Shown here: positions 49,253 to 62,583 of the stretch, in pieces
Layout: every line of letters begins with the position of its first letter
How positions within the stretch are numbered: the stretch's first letter is position 1
NCBI GenBank assembly: GCA_004154925.1
Contig: QJNS01000004.1
Coordinates: 310,001 to 374,000, forward strand
Reading direction: 5' to 3'
DNA length: 64,000 nt
Origin: Monosporascus cannonballus
Lineage: Eukaryota > Ascomycota > Sordariomycetes > Xylariales
Made by a program: the position numbers and the translations under genes
The notes under the pieces: model-generated
Told to the model about the DNA's origin: nothing
Database searches by the model: none
What the model saw: only the letters and a program-made list of their open reading frames with translations

Positions 49253-49257
49253 AATTA

Positions 49258-49422
49258 TGTAAGGGGCTGCATACGCAGTAGCTAAGGATATGGGCCACAA
49301 TAGGTCTATTGAGAAATCTAGGGAATAGCTAAGAAGATGCGTGAGAACAGTTAGTTATATATACAGGAGCCACGGGATTAGCGTTATGCTAATCCTTTCA
49401 CTAAGGCCTTTGGCCCGTGACA
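49258..49422 (+). repeat. Left LTR of element F
   Basis: 165 bp, TGTAAGGGGCTGCATACGCA to GGCCCGTGACA. Includes GAGCCACGGGATTAGCG. Confidence 0.9.
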
Positions 49423-50607
49423 TAACCCCCCCTTCTAGATCCAATCCTCACTTTTTCCCGTTACGCGGCAAACGTTTATTCGTAATATCCTTTTAAGGAC
49501 CTTGTTTTAAAGCGGCGATATTTGCAAATCTTAATCCGAGGGGTTTTCCGATGGTCACGGGGAGACCACGCCGCGTACTTTACGCCCGTACGTTTGTAAT
49601 ACGTTACGTACCACCATCTTTATATCTTCGCATTATTTTTCCCAAAGTTTTTTTTCTGCTAATTCCTTTAACGTATCGTAAACGTCAAATTTATTTAAGT
49701 TTTTTTAAATTTTATCGAACGTTTCCGTAATTACTTTTTATCGTTTAAATAATAATAAAACCTTTAGGGCTTTGTTAATTCCAATATGTCGGACGGCGAT
49801 TCCTTTTTTTTTAAAATAGTTTTTCTAAAAATACCCCGTTTCGCCATATTTTAAATAATATCCTTCTGTTTATTAACGGCGTTTACATTAATAATTAATA
49901 ATTAACGTACCGATTTTTATACTTTTTATAATATCGCCCTTTAATTAAAAAGTTATTACGCGCAAACATACCAAGATAGGGATTATTAAAAACGATATTT
50001 CCGAACGGCGAAAAAGCTATATGAATTTTTCCTAAATATTAGGTTACTTTTCGTAATTTAATAATTTTTTCGTTTTAGCGTTAAGGCCCGATATTAAAAG
50101 GAAAAATTTGGCTTTATCCGGTTATTTGTTTTTTTTTGGTTTAATAAAAAAATATTTTCGAATATAAAATATATTTGGATACCGTTTATACGTTACGTTA
50201 ACGTAACTTAATTAAGTATTAACGAATTTTTTATTTTTTATTAGGTTTTTTTTAAAATAACGGCAATATAATTTAAAAAAACTTAAGGGTTCGGCTTTTT
50301 TAAAGCTTTTTTTATATACGGCAAAAACGTCGACTTGTGAAATTAACGGCTAAGGGCTTTATAAATATAGAAAAGTTATGTACGATTTTTGCCCATCGCT
50401 TTTCCCTTAACGAATAACTTTTTATGTATTTCGAATTTCCAGGCGTTATGGTCCTTACGGCCTTATAATTTACGAATAATTCGTAAAATCTAACGGCGCG
50501 GTTCTTCGGTATCTATGGCGAATAAACTGCGTACGAATAACAGGTACGTAACGTTGGCGTACTTTTTACGGCGACGGACCGTTTGCGAAAAAGGAAATTT
50601 CTTAATA

Positions 50608-50772
50608 TGTAAAAGGCTGCATACGTAGTAACTAAAGATATGGGCCATAACAGGTCTATTAAGAAATCTAGAGAACAGCTAAGAAGATACGTGGGAGCAG
50701 CTAGTTATATATATAGGAGCCACGGGATTAGCGCTATGTTAATCCCTCCATTAGGGCCCTTGGCCCGTGACA
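50608..50772 (+). repeat. Right LTR of element F
   Basis: 165 bp, same length as the left copy with no indels. The differences I can see are transitions (for example GGGGC/AAGGC, ACGCAG/ACGTAG, CACAAT/CATAAC). Confidence 0.9.
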
Positions 50773-50777
50773 AATTG

Positions 50778-50972
50778 TCGTATTTTGTTCGTAATATTCT
50801 TTGTATTTAATGTTTCTCTGTAGTAATAAAACGTATCTGGAGTTTCGTATATTAAAATTTCACCTTTAATCGTTTTTTTATAAAGCCAAAATAATTTAAG
50901 TATCTTTTTATAGGATTATTCTATATTCAACTTTAATTATTAGCGTTTGAAAATCATATCGTATACGATAAC
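50778..50972. other. AT-rich spacer between F and gypsy G
   Basis: About 195 bp, contiguous with the sequence left of 49253 before F inserted. Contains the palindrome ATCGTATACGAT just left of G. No gene. Confidence 0.4.
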
Positions 50973-51376
50973 GGTGACGGATAGGTAGTTTAACTAACTA
51001 TTATACCTAAGTCAACGGGTTTATATTATTAAGAGTATCGCAGGAGTCGGAATAATAAATGTAATAAATTGTTACGCTTCGTAATACCACGGATATATCA
51101 GATAATTAAGTTGTAGGTATTGAGAAGTATCAGTTAATATTATTTAAATATTAGGAATGACGGATAATTCAATTTTTATTTTAATTTAATATATTAAAGC
51201 GGTTTAATCTTTTAAGCGGCTAAAGCATTTTAACTCTTTCTGTTAGCTTAAAACACTTAAGATACTTGGCATTTTGAATTCTTGAAGCCAGTTACGTAAT
51301 GTTTTGACTTAGGTCGGATTTAGTTTTCCTTATAACTCCGACCGTTACAAGGACGCTAAAACCGTTAAGTTATAAT
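50973..51376 (-). repeat. LTR of gypsy G (left, coding 3' side)
   Basis: About 404 bp beginning GGTGACGGAT (from TGTGACGG). It carries A-type U3 blocks (GGTCGGA...TCCGACC) and a polypurine remnant on the minus strand next to its end (GGAAAAAAAGAAGAG). Boundaries are accurate to a few bases. Confidence 0.8.
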
Positions 51377-53253
51377 CTCTTCTTTTTTTCCAAGGTTTTT
51401 ATTTTAAAGATTAAATCGTTTATTTACTTATTTTAATCAGTAATTTTCCTTTTTTTACTTTTATTATATCGAGTTATATTTAAAAAATCCGTGATTATAA
51501 GCGTAGTAACGTTTCGGTTTTAAAATGCTTTTTTGCTTTCGTTCCAAAAAAGCAGGTACGAAATATGCGCGATATATTTATTATAGCAGTGTTTGTAATA
51601 TTTTCAGATTTTTTAAAATTAACTACTAAAAGCTTTTAAATATAAAGAATCGTTTAAAACGTAAAACAAAGTGAGTTCGTAAAGCGTTACGAGTCGTTAC
51701 TAATAAACTGAACCGTTTGCAAATTTTACAACAATTATTTCATTGCTGTCAGATTGAAATATTTCGTCGTCAGGTTAAAAGTACGAAAGTAAGAAAAAAT
51801 TTAAATATTGCGAAAAAGAACAAATATAACTAAATACCGCCGTGATACTTATTACGTTAATATAAACTACGTTTCCGGCCGGCTAATTTGAGATCAATGT
51901 TCTTAACAAGTCGACCGTTAACTGAAATACGTTCGTCTTTACTAATAAAAATTCCTTTATAAGCGCTAGATTCTAATAAGGCTTTTGGCGGATTTCTAGG
52001 TGTTTTCGAAATTTGGATATTTCTTTTCACTTGATTAAATACTAGGTAAAGCTGCTCGTTTTTTTCATATCGAATAATTTCTTTTTCGTATAACGTATTG
52101 TTTTTTGTTTTTATATTATTTTATGCCCTATGCATTTTGATTGGAATTGTTATTAATTCCAATAAGAAAATATGGAAACCTGTATTGGATTTGTTTTTTA
52201 GTGGAAATCTTAGCCGGTAATTATTTTCTAAACTTTTTTCAAAGATTTTATACAGTACGATGTATTTAAAATCCAGTTTTTTGCTAGACTTTTTGATCTA
52301 AATATCTTTGGTAACTATGAAAACCATTTTCCCTTTTTCGGAAGTTAATTTTTTCGTTATCATATTTCTTTATCTGGTTCCATAAGAAATTTAATTTTGT
52401 TTTTATTTTTTCATATAATTATGTAAGTTATTTGAACCTAAAATTTACATTCACATAAAATGGCCCGTTATCTTATATTTCTTAAAATATTTCAGAAGTA
52501 AAACGGAAATTTCCGTTTACAAAGATTACTTTAATATTTTCTTCATAATTAATCTTATTGGTTAATTACGTAATCAATAATTTCCTAACCCAGTTATTTT
52601 ATTTATAATTACTATAATATCGTCAGTAAAATTCCAAAGTTTATTTTGTCCTTTTCATGCATTTACTTATGTATAGTTTAAAAAAATCAAACAATTTATA
52701 AATTAAACAGATTAAAATGTTAAGGGATTGTTAAAATTTAAATATAAATATTAGCTCTTTAATTAAAAATATTTTAATTAAAACTCCACCTATATTAAAA
52801 TATATTTAAACAAATTATATGTTATTTGTTTAATATTTATATTTTCGTAATATAATAAAGAATAAGGCGATATTGTAAATCGATCGATAATTATGAAAAT
52901 GCCATAGTAATATATTTTTATAACGGCATTTTTCCATACAAGAAAATTAGTGATAAAATCGAATATAATTAAATATTATAATTATTTAGCGATCTGTAAT
53001 AATTATATTTCTCTATATGGTATATATTATTAACCGTTAATCTTATTATGAATTTTATATTATTTTTGCAATTGTTAAATTATTATTTTATTTTTTTCAA
53101 AATATATATACTTTAAAATACTTTTAAGGTTGTATAAATCCTCAGGTATTTAAATTAATAATACTTTTGTATTTTTCGTTTTAAATCTTTCTAGTATTCT
53201 TATAATATTTAAATTTTATATACTGTTTACTCTTTTAAAAAACCGTTATTATA

Positions 53254-53647
53254 TGTTTTGACTTAACGATCTTGGCTTCCTTGCGGACGATCGGGCCCAC
53301 GAAAAAAACAAGCCCCGACCACCGCCAAGAAATTACGTAACCGGCTCAAAGGGCTTAAGGTGCTTGGCACCTTAAAACCTTTGAGCCGGTAAGGAAACTT
53401 AAGGGGCTTAAAGGGCTTAAGGGTTTAAATTACTTAGGTACCTGGAGCTAGAACGAAAATATATACGTTTATTAATTTCATAATTTAAATAACTTTAATT
53501 TGCAATATAATATTATTATTTAAAGTATTTTTGGAATTACGAAACGTAATACGATTATTATTTATTATTTAGGTTTTTATAACGTTTCTATTAATATAAA
53601 CCCATATAATTAAGGCTTAATAACTAATTAAACCTTTAATTATTACA
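53254..53647 (+). repeat. 5' LTR of gypsy C
   Basis: 394 bp, TGTTTTGACTTAACGATCTT to TTATTACA. Its U3 (53254-53450) is nearly undamaged (CGATCGGGCCCACG, CTCAAAGGGCTTAAGG), while the rest is strongly AT-shifted. Confidence 0.92.
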
Positions 53648-53989
53648 CCTTGCACATTTTTATGCAATAATATTTTCAAATTTTAAGTAATATATATTAA
53701 CCTTATATTTATTAATTAATAGCCTTAATAACTTATTTATTAAATCCTTAATTATTCGGATATTAAAATGGAATCCAACAAAACAAGTTTCGCTTTTTTT
53801 GCGAAAAAGTTCTTTATGTCCCGAATACTATAAATAAATGCATTATTTAACTTAAGAAAGATAATAATAACCTTATATTATTTTTTAAGCCGCCTTTAAA
53901 AGACTTAAGAAAAAAAGAAAAGTTTCCGAAATTAAAAATCCCTTTTAAATTAGCCAAGTTATTTAGCTGAATTTTATTAAAGAATTAAA

Positions 53990-54240
53990 GAAGGTTTTGA
54001 AGCTTTTTAAGCCAGAACTGTTCGACGGAACCTCGATTAAGTTATAATTGTTTTTAATTTAATGCCGAATATACTTTAGATATTTTCTTAATCGATTTAT
54101 TACTCTTCCTGTACGAATTAAGTTTATAATCGGACGATTTACCGGAAATACGGTTATTTAATTTAAGCCCGGTATAAACCAGTATGTTATTTTGTTAACC
54201 GAAAAACGAAACCGAAAAATAATACGAATTTATAGTAATT
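53990..54240 (+). pseudogene. Gypsy C gag remnant
   Basis: LFDGTSIKL (about 54020-54045) followed downstream by LPEIRLFNL- and related fragments in changing frames matches the retrotransposon Gag pattern FDGTxxKLxxFL ... AxxWF. The same block is better kept in gypsy H. Stops interrupt it. Confidence 0.6.
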
Positions 54241-56459
54241 ATAAATAATTCGTATAAGTATTAACACAAATTTTCGGAATAATAAACGGAAAAACAAAAA
54301 CCGAAATATAAATCTAATAATTACGTTATAAGGGATTAATATGTAATTACGGTAATATTTTGATTTAGTTAGCGGTTAAATCAATTGAAGGACAAAAAGT
54401 ATTAATAACCAAGTTTTTTGAAGGCCTAAAAAAATGAAAAAAAGTTTTTTAAATTTAATCGGCCTAATTATTTGTCGGATTATATCGTTATGGTGGTTAA
54501 GATTAACGATCGATAATACATATAACGCATTAAAAGTATTAAAGGAAAAAATAATAATAAACCCCGATATATGGCTAATATCAGCGTTTTTTGACGTAAT
54601 AACAATTTTTACGGCATAAAATTAAAATTTATAAAATTAGGAATTACTTATAAAAAAGATTCGAATTAAATTTAATTTTATAATTGCAATAAGATAAGAC
54701 ATAAGGTATTGTAATATAAAGCCTTTAAAAAGCGCCGTTAAAATAATTGGAAACCTATATCTAAAAAAGAAATTAAAAAAATTAAAAGGACGGAAGTAAA
54801 GTTATTAATATGATTTAGCCTAAGTACAAACGAGCTCTCTTATAGCTAAAAATTTAAAAAGGATTATCACCATAAGAAATCCGGCGAAAAATGCGAAAAA
54901 CCAGAAAATTAATGTCATAAATATCGCAAACATAATACGAAATGCTATAAAGATAATTACGCAAATCCCAGGATTCGACAGAAAAACTTTGTTTCGGAGT
55001 ACCTAATAAATATAATAAAATATACGTTATATATTGTAAACCACCAAAATATCCCGATTACAAAAAATAAAAATAACCTTTTTATATACGAATTACTTAT
55101 ACATATTATAAAGGATTTAATTTTTTAAACCGTACCGGAAATAATAAGGACGATAAATAATAATATCGATATTTTCAAATTATAACCCCAAAAGATATTT
55201 AATAACTGACCGAAACAAAAAACTGGCTCGAAAGAAAGTAATGTCCGCAGACAAACCTTTTTTATGAATAATATTACTATTAAATGGAAAAAGAATTAAT
55301 TTGGCGTATAATACAAAAATATTGCCAAAATATTATTACGGACTTTTATTTTTAATTAGCATTTATTATAAATCCTTAAAAAGGAAAGTAATGAGGGAAA
55401 AAATACGTCAATCATAAAAGATCTTTAAAACGATAATTAGGACGACGTATCATAAGATATAATCGTAAATATAAAAAACAATTTATTCGATAAGGAGAAA
55501 AACTATAACAAAATTAAAAATAACTGATAAAGCTAGAAGAAATAATACGCCGGTAATAACGATAAATATAACAGCTTAACACGTTGAACAAAAAAACGGA
55601 AGTAAAGTTCGACAAAATCGAATACAAGTTTAAAAAAATTATCTGTAAAAAAACCACAAAATAACGAAACCCAGAAAAATGAAAAAGAATTTCCGAAAAA
55701 AGGCTTTAAACGTAACGATAAAAAACGTTAATAATCTTATTATTCTGAATATACGAATCGGAACTTGTTGGTATACCGCAATAATAAATTGCGGAACTTT
55801 AGGCGGAAATTAAATTACACCAAATATAATTAATAAATTGAAATTACCATAAAAAAATTAAAACCTTATATAACGATAAATGCCGAAAATTAGGAATTCG
55901 CTTACGATATCGGAAAATTTATACGCGAAATTAATTATTTTCAGAATATTTTTAAGGATAATACCAAATAATTAATTTCGATATCGTTTTACTTTAGAAT
56001 TATAATATGATTTTAAGAATGTTATAGATACGTTAATTCGGAATTTTAATTAATAATAAAATTAATTAGATAAAATTCCTTTTATTTTTTATTAATACAT
56101 AAAAAATAATAAGATGTTAATGTTTAATCGATAATAACGATAAATGCAGGTATAAAAATACGATAAAACCTTTGTTACTTATAAGGACAAAACCTAAAAA
56201 AACGGGCATTAAAGACAAATACGATATATTATTATTATTATTAAAATGAAATTAAAGCAATTAAATGACACTATAAAATAATAAGAACAATACCTCCGAA
56301 AACCAAAAGGTCTAACCAATATATTACCATAATACCACAGATATAAGCAGTTTTTCAGGAAAAAATTCGATACGAAATTACCAAAACGTAATATATAGAA
56401 TTATTAGATAGTTTTTAAAAAAAAGTCTTTAATAAAGTTTTACCTTATTTATAATCTTA

Positions 56460-56920
56460 ACGGAAACAAATTACGTACTTTTAGAAAATACCTGGAAAAT
56501 CGATTATAAAAAGGATAAGTTTAACTTTCGAAATTATTAATAAAATACTTTATATTTTTCGTACCGAAAAAAATGAAAAATTACGGCTTATAATTAACTA
56601 TCAAGAACTAAAAAATATTATTATTAAAGATTGAATACTATTATTTTGAATGACGGAAATAAAAAATTGATTTTACGGCATTCAATAGTGTATCTTATTC
56701 GATTTCAAACACAAATATAACCTTATTAAAATTAAAAAGGCATACGAATAAAAACAACTTTTAAAACGATATATAAATTATTTAAGTATTTCGTGATATT
56801 AATAGAACTTACGAACGTTTTAATAACCTTTTAACAGATAATAAATTATGTATTACGGAAATACCTCGATATTTTTATCGTATGTTATTTTAATGACATT
56901 CTTATTTTTTTTAAAACGGA
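56460..56920 (+). pseudogene. Gypsy C reverse transcriptase remnant
   Basis: Readable blocks in order are IFFVPKKMKNYGL (about 56553-56590), ELTNVLITF (family GLTNAPATF) near 56810 and VCYFNDILIFFK (family YxDDILIFS) near 56880-56912. The first catalytic Asp of the YxDD motif reads Asn, a G-to-A change. Downstream fragments such as EILSFLDS (family EVQSFLGF) continue the gypsy order. Confidence 0.85.
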
Positions 56921-59737
56921 AAAAATATACGTGAAATTTTCAGAATATTCTGTGAGCTTTACAAAACGTAAAATTATTTATTAACGTAAAAAAAATTAGT
57001 TTTATAAATAAAAAATAAAATTTCCAAAATACGTTATTACCTTCGGACATATTAGGATAGAGCCCAAGAAAATCGGTATAATTACAAAATAAAAGACGTT
57101 AACGATAATTAAGGAAATATTAAGTTTTTTAGATTCGTGAATTATTATAAGAAATTTATTCGCAATTTTATCAAAATAGCTATATTTTTAACAAAGTTTA
57201 CGAACAAAAATTTAATTAAAGGTTAAATACGGAAAACGTATTTTAAAATATTAAAAATATAATTATTAATAATTTAATATTAATTAGATACGATTTAAAC
57301 CGTTTTATAAAATTAAAACCCGATATTTCGAATTTTACGTTAAAAATAATAATCGGATAAAATGATAATTAAGGTGAAATATATTTTATTACATTATTTT
57401 TGTATAAAATAAGGAAACTTGAATTTAAATATGGCATTTTAAGTAAAAGAATTATGGCTATTATTATAGCATTTCGAAGATTCAGGCACTTTTTAAAGCG
57501 AAATTTGTACTAGGTTAAGGTTTATACGGATTATTAAAATTTTACCCGATCTATTACGGCCAGAAAACCTATATAATAATAATTAAGATATGGGGAACAA
57601 TTGGCAAATTTCGACTTCGTTATTATCAATAAAAAAAGTTTAAAGAATAACAAAACGGATACCTTAAATAAATAGTTAAATTTCGAAGAAAAGTTAGTTA
57701 TAATTAGCTATATAACTTTCGATACCATTATAAAAAAATATTTACATCCGTAATAAATTACGATAATTCGGATAGTACTTTTCGATATATACCAAAAAAA
57801 TTAGCAATATAATAATAATTTCCCAAAAAACCAAAAAACGAATAAAATATAAATTTTAAAAGAATGTCAAAAAGATTTAATACGAAAAATATACGAATAT
57901 TAATTGAACGGATATTTAAAGATTTATAAATCCTTAAAACGACTTTAACGTATATATTTCTTTTTTAAAATAGAATTAATGGTATAAAAGGTTATCGGAT
58001 AATATAATATTTACGTCAAAGTAAGTATTCGATAATATAAGCTATACGGAAAATTACAATTATTACTAACTGTAAAATGATTATAATATTTAATTATATT
58101 CGATTTTATTACCAAATATCTTATATTCAAAATTCCGTTTACGGGAATATATTTTAATTGTATTTTCGTAATGTTCAACCTATTTACAAAACTTTCTTGT
58201 TTCTCATTATATTACAAAAATATAAATATTGAACAGATTATATATATGTTCTCAAATATATTGTTAATATATAAAAACTATTAATAAATATTATTTCAAA
58301 TAAATAATTAATATTTATATCTAAATTTTGGCAAAGCCGAATAACATAAATCAGTTGAAATTATAAATTATTGAATATATTCCAACCTTAAATAAATAAA
58401 TAAACCGAACAAATAAATTAAATTTTAAATCGCTACTTACTATTTTATATTAATTAGAAATAATAAAATTAGGTTAAGAAATTATTAATGACATATTTAA
58501 GGTATAATATGAATTATTACAAAAATATTAAAATAATATTTAAGAACGTAAATTGTGGTTTTATTCCAGAAATATATACAAAAATACATAATAACCGTCT
58601 GATTAATATTAAAATAATCTTTACGGCGAAATAATTATGATAATTATATTAAAAAATAAAAACGGCACTGGAAATCTTACGAAATCAAATATATAAATAT
58701 TTTAGTTCAAAAAGATTTAAAAAATTAATTTTAGAAAAATAAAAAATTATTTTCTTCGTTTTAAAAAATATATAAATAAAATGGCGTAATACAAAACTTA
58801 ATTTCAAATATATTAATCCATACAAAATTACTAATAGAGTCTCAGAAAATAATTATTAATTAGAATTGTTACCAAAGATAAATTTTACGCAATTTTCTAT
58901 ATTTTCTTTCGAATTAATAACAAATATAATTAAGGTATATACGGCATAAAACGATATGGAAATAAAGGATAAATATATATATATAGTGAAAGAAATTTAA
59001 CATAAGAAAATAAAACAGATTTACTTAATATTTAATTTAAAAAAAAGTACCCGGATTTCGAAAATATTTAAAAACCTGCCAAAAACAATATTAACGCCTA
59101 ATATCAGCTAAATAACTTTTACCAATAACAACGGAAGTATTTTAATTACCAGCTCATTAATTAATAACCGGAATATCGGGCTAATCGGCTGCGGCTTGCG
59201 TTAACGTAATTGCCGTAACGGCGGCCTCCAATTATTCCTGCTTTTTTTCGAAATGTTCTAATTTTTCTCTAACTTCCGTAGTTTTAATATCGCAATAAAG
59301 TATTTTGATATTACGACGACGGAATTACCGCCTTATTTTTACAAACGATTTAACTTTTTAATAACCGTTTACAACATTTTGCCAACTTATTTTTTTACGT
59401 TTTAAACGCTTTTCTTGATCTAATAATTTTTAATATTTAATTTTAAAAGGACCAGAAATATCGCAAGGACCGCCGTAATAATACAGCGCGCATATTTTAA
59501 AAAACTCCGGACAACCTTATATTCCGTTCTCTTTTTTTCATAACGAAAACAAAAAAGCATTTTAAAACCAAAACGTTTAATACGTTTTAAAAAAATAAAA
59601 TCGTTAATACGTTTCCGAAAACGAAATTCTTTTACGCGATTCGATATAACGAATATAAAAAAGAAAAGTTATATACCAGGACTAATAAACGAATAATTTG
59701 ATCTTTAAGAACAAAAATCCTAAAAAGGAGGAAATCG

Positions 59738-60131
59738 TATTATAACCTAACGATCTTAGTTTCCTTACGGACAATCGGGCCTATAAAAAAGATAAATCCC
59801 GATTACTGCTAAGAAATTACGTAACCGGCTTAAAAGTCTTCAGGTGCCAAATACCTTAAGCTATTTAAGCCGGCAACGAAGCTTAAAAGATTTAAAAAGC
59901 TTAAGGGTTTAAGCCGCTGAAGCACTTTAAACCAAAACAAAGATATTTACGCTTATTAATTCCACAATGTAAATAATTTCAGCTTACAACATAATATCGT
60001 TACCTAAGGCACCTTTTGAATTACGAAACGTAATACGATTATTATTTATTGCTCAGGTTCCTACGATACTCCTACTAATATAAACCCGTACAACTAAGGC
60101 TTAATAGTTGGTTAAACCCCTAGCCGTCACA
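59738..60131 (+). repeat. 3' LTR of gypsy C
   Basis: 394 bp, TATTATAACCTAACG to GCCGTCACA. Here the opposite holds: U3 is more mutated and the R/U5 side (60000-60131) better kept. Confidence 0.92.
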
Positions 60132-62583
60132 TTTATACAGCTGGATTTTCTAGTATGTATTAAAAGGTATTGCTGGGATTATTGTAGTTTGTCGAAGGCA
60201 TAAGTGTTTTTTTACGGTTATATTAAAAGTTATATTGCTATTTTGTATCAATTCTCTTTAGAAATATAATTATTTGTTAAATGTATCGGGTTTGCCATTT
60301 TTAAGCCCTTTTTAGAAATAATAACGAAGTCGACATCCGCTAATTCCTTTACGTATTTTAATTATTATCCTATACGTTTTCTGGTTATAGTAAAACGGTA
60401 AAAGTTTGACAATTCCCACAAACTTTAATCTGATATGTATGTTCTTTTAAAAAAATATATAAACTTTTAAAAAATCATAACAATAGTTCTAAGTTCTGTG
60501 TTTAAAATACCGGAAGTAATTTCGATCATTTTTAAGTTATACAAAAAGTGTGTAATAATATATAATTTGCCTTAATTATTCCGTCATTTGATTATTATAT
60601 TTAATAAGTAATTCGAAATATTGGTTTCTCGTTTTCTAGAGCCAATTAAATCCTCTATAATTAGTATTAATTCGTTAATAATTATATTTTTCAATTCCTG
60701 AAATGCTATTCTTTTTATTTCGGGCGTTTGTTTAAATCTTTTGTATGGTTAGTGAAGAGTATAGCGATTATACTGAAATTTCAAATTAATATACTGGAGT
60801 AATTAGCGAATTTAAAAAATGCCTGTACCTTTTTAACCCTAATTAACGTTTATTAAACTGTAATTATGGCGATCCTTTTAAAGTTTATTTTACTACTTTT
60901 CCAGAAAATAATATATCTCAATTATCATATTTTTTAAATATAAAATTAAGTTTTTTTCCGCATTAATAAGCAGTTTTGCGTGAGGTAAAACTTGAAAAGT
61001 TTTATAAAGATAATATATATATACATTTTCTCGTTTCAAAAAAAAAGAAATTATTATAGTAATATATAACGGAAATATTAAGGTATTTAGGTAATATATA
61101 AATAATTATTCATTAAAGGGTTATTAGTACATTCATAAATTTTAATAATATAACAAAGTGTTTATATCATCCGTATTTCGTCCTAATCTCTAGGTTTTTT
61201 TCGAATCGTTTTTGTAATCTTAATAAAGTTGTATTTGTCTTTAAAATGGAATATGATAAACTATTTAGTTCCTTAAAATTGTGTTTTTATTTGTATAATG
61301 AAAAGTAATAACGTTCGATCCTTAATAACAATATCGTTTAATTATCGATTGTTAATTATAACTTGTAATTTTTTTAAACACGAAAATCATAAGGTATTTC
61401 GCTGGTAATTACGAAAGTCCAATTTATTTATTTTGTAACCGATTCTCTAGGCATTTTTTAAAAGCGCGGAATTCGTTTCCGTTAATGTTGTAAATATAGT
61501 AAAACTTTTTTAAAAAAACACTTTTTAAGGATTATTTTATACTTTTGTTTATTATGTTTTCGTAATTGCGAATCGAGCTTTCCTTTAAAAACCTCTTTAT
61601 ATTCATAATATTATCATAACATATTAGTTAGCATTTGTGATTTTAGAACTGTTATTTCAAATCCTTATTTAATTACCGTAATTTCGTTTTAGTAGTAATT
61701 ATAATATATCATTTTTAATACCCATTTTCTTTTTTATATTTTCTGTTTAGTAATAAGATATATATTATATTTTTATATCTATATTTCTCGTTGTTTTTGA
61801 TCGAAGATTAAATTTTTATCGCTTTTGTTTGTTTATTAACGACAGGTAAAACCATTTTTATCTGGCCAACTTTTTCGTTATTTAAAATTCTACACTAAAG
61901 TATCCGTAGTAATCCCAAGATTATATCGTAATTTTTGAACAAACTGATATCGAAATTAACGGTTTATTATTATCTCTTAATAAAAATTTGGAAATAATTA
62001 ATTTTACGTAAGACTTTCCTTTGTTATAAGCGAAATTCTGCTTTCTGGCATTCGTAGCTATATAAGGTTTTAACTTATATTTTTATAGTAAGTTGAATTC
62101 GTTAATTAAATTCGGTACTATATATATTTTATTCAAATCCCTTTAATGTATTCTTGTAGTATACCAATATGTTCCGAATTATATATCTGAAGTAATAAGG
62201 TTATTGACGATTGTTATCGTTGTATTTAAAACCTGTTTCAAGAGTTCCTTTTAACTTTTTTAAGTTTTGTTATTTTGCAGCTTTTTATAGATAACCCCTA
62301 GTTTTTAATTTCCTTTTCGAGTTTGTCGAACCTTATTTATGTTTTTTATATCGCGCGTTAAGCTTTTATATTTGTCGTTATTATCGCCGTATAGTGTTTT
62401 CCCATTATATTAATTGTTTTCCGTTTTGTTACACTTGTTTTCTTAATAAATAGATTATTTTTCTATAATTTCGACTGTATATAATTGTATATCGTAGTAA
62501 GTATCCATTTAACATTCGTCCATAAATTAACGGATTTTTTTCTTAATTACTTTACGATTCCGTAATTTCGTAGTAAACGTTAA

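Larger units (their letters stand above)
49258..50772 (+). mobile_element. Short LTR element F, probably non-autonomous
   Basis: Two 165 bp direct repeats (49258-49422 and 50608-50772) bracket 1,185 bp. TSDs are aatta (49253-49257) and aattg (50773-50777), one G-to-A step apart. LTR ends are TG...CA with a TTATATATA box in the plus direction. The interior contains no recognisable gag or pol in any frame and is too short for a whole copia element, so it is either a TRIM/LARD-like non-autonomous element or a deleted copia. LTR size and TATA position resemble the copia element at 14496, though the sequence differs. The strand is inferred from the TATA box only. Confidence 0.85.
53254..60131 (+). 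mobile_element. Gypsy-type LTR retrotransposon C, inserted in G in opposite orientation
   Basis: A complete 6,878 bp element on the plus strand with 394 bp LTRs. Left flank ttata (53249-53253) and right flank t-ttata (60132-60137) form a probable TSD with one base of ambiguity. A polypurine tract (AAAAAGGAGGAAATCG) precedes the right LTR. Gag at 53990-54240 and reverse transcriptase at 56460-56920 are recognisable but broken by stops. Confidence 0.92.
50973..62583 (-). mobile_element. Gypsy-type LTR retrotransposon G, split by C and interrupted by H
   Basis: The left LTR (50973-51376) is followed by internal sequence colinear with gypsy A in the same orientation. The element breaks at 53253, where gypsy C sits, resumes at about 60133, and runs to about 62583, where H begins. 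The junction is clear because GTTATTATATTGCTAGATC of other copies is split between 53253 and 60133. The remaining part with its right LTR must lie beyond H, outside the window. Confidence 0.82.

Noticed and set aside
54434..54619. A 61-codon plus-strand frame in gypsy C
   Set aside because: On the sense strand near gag but without gag motifs; it is a stop-free gap in a dead element, not a gene.
54880..54960. Zinc-knuckle-like Cys/His cluster in gypsy C
   Set aside because: The spacing C-x2-Y-x2-H-x3-C does not fit CCHC even allowing one RIP change.
53249..60137. Exact 5 bp TSD for gypsy C
   Set aside because: Left ttata is direct but the right side has an extra T before ttata, so I list it only as probable.
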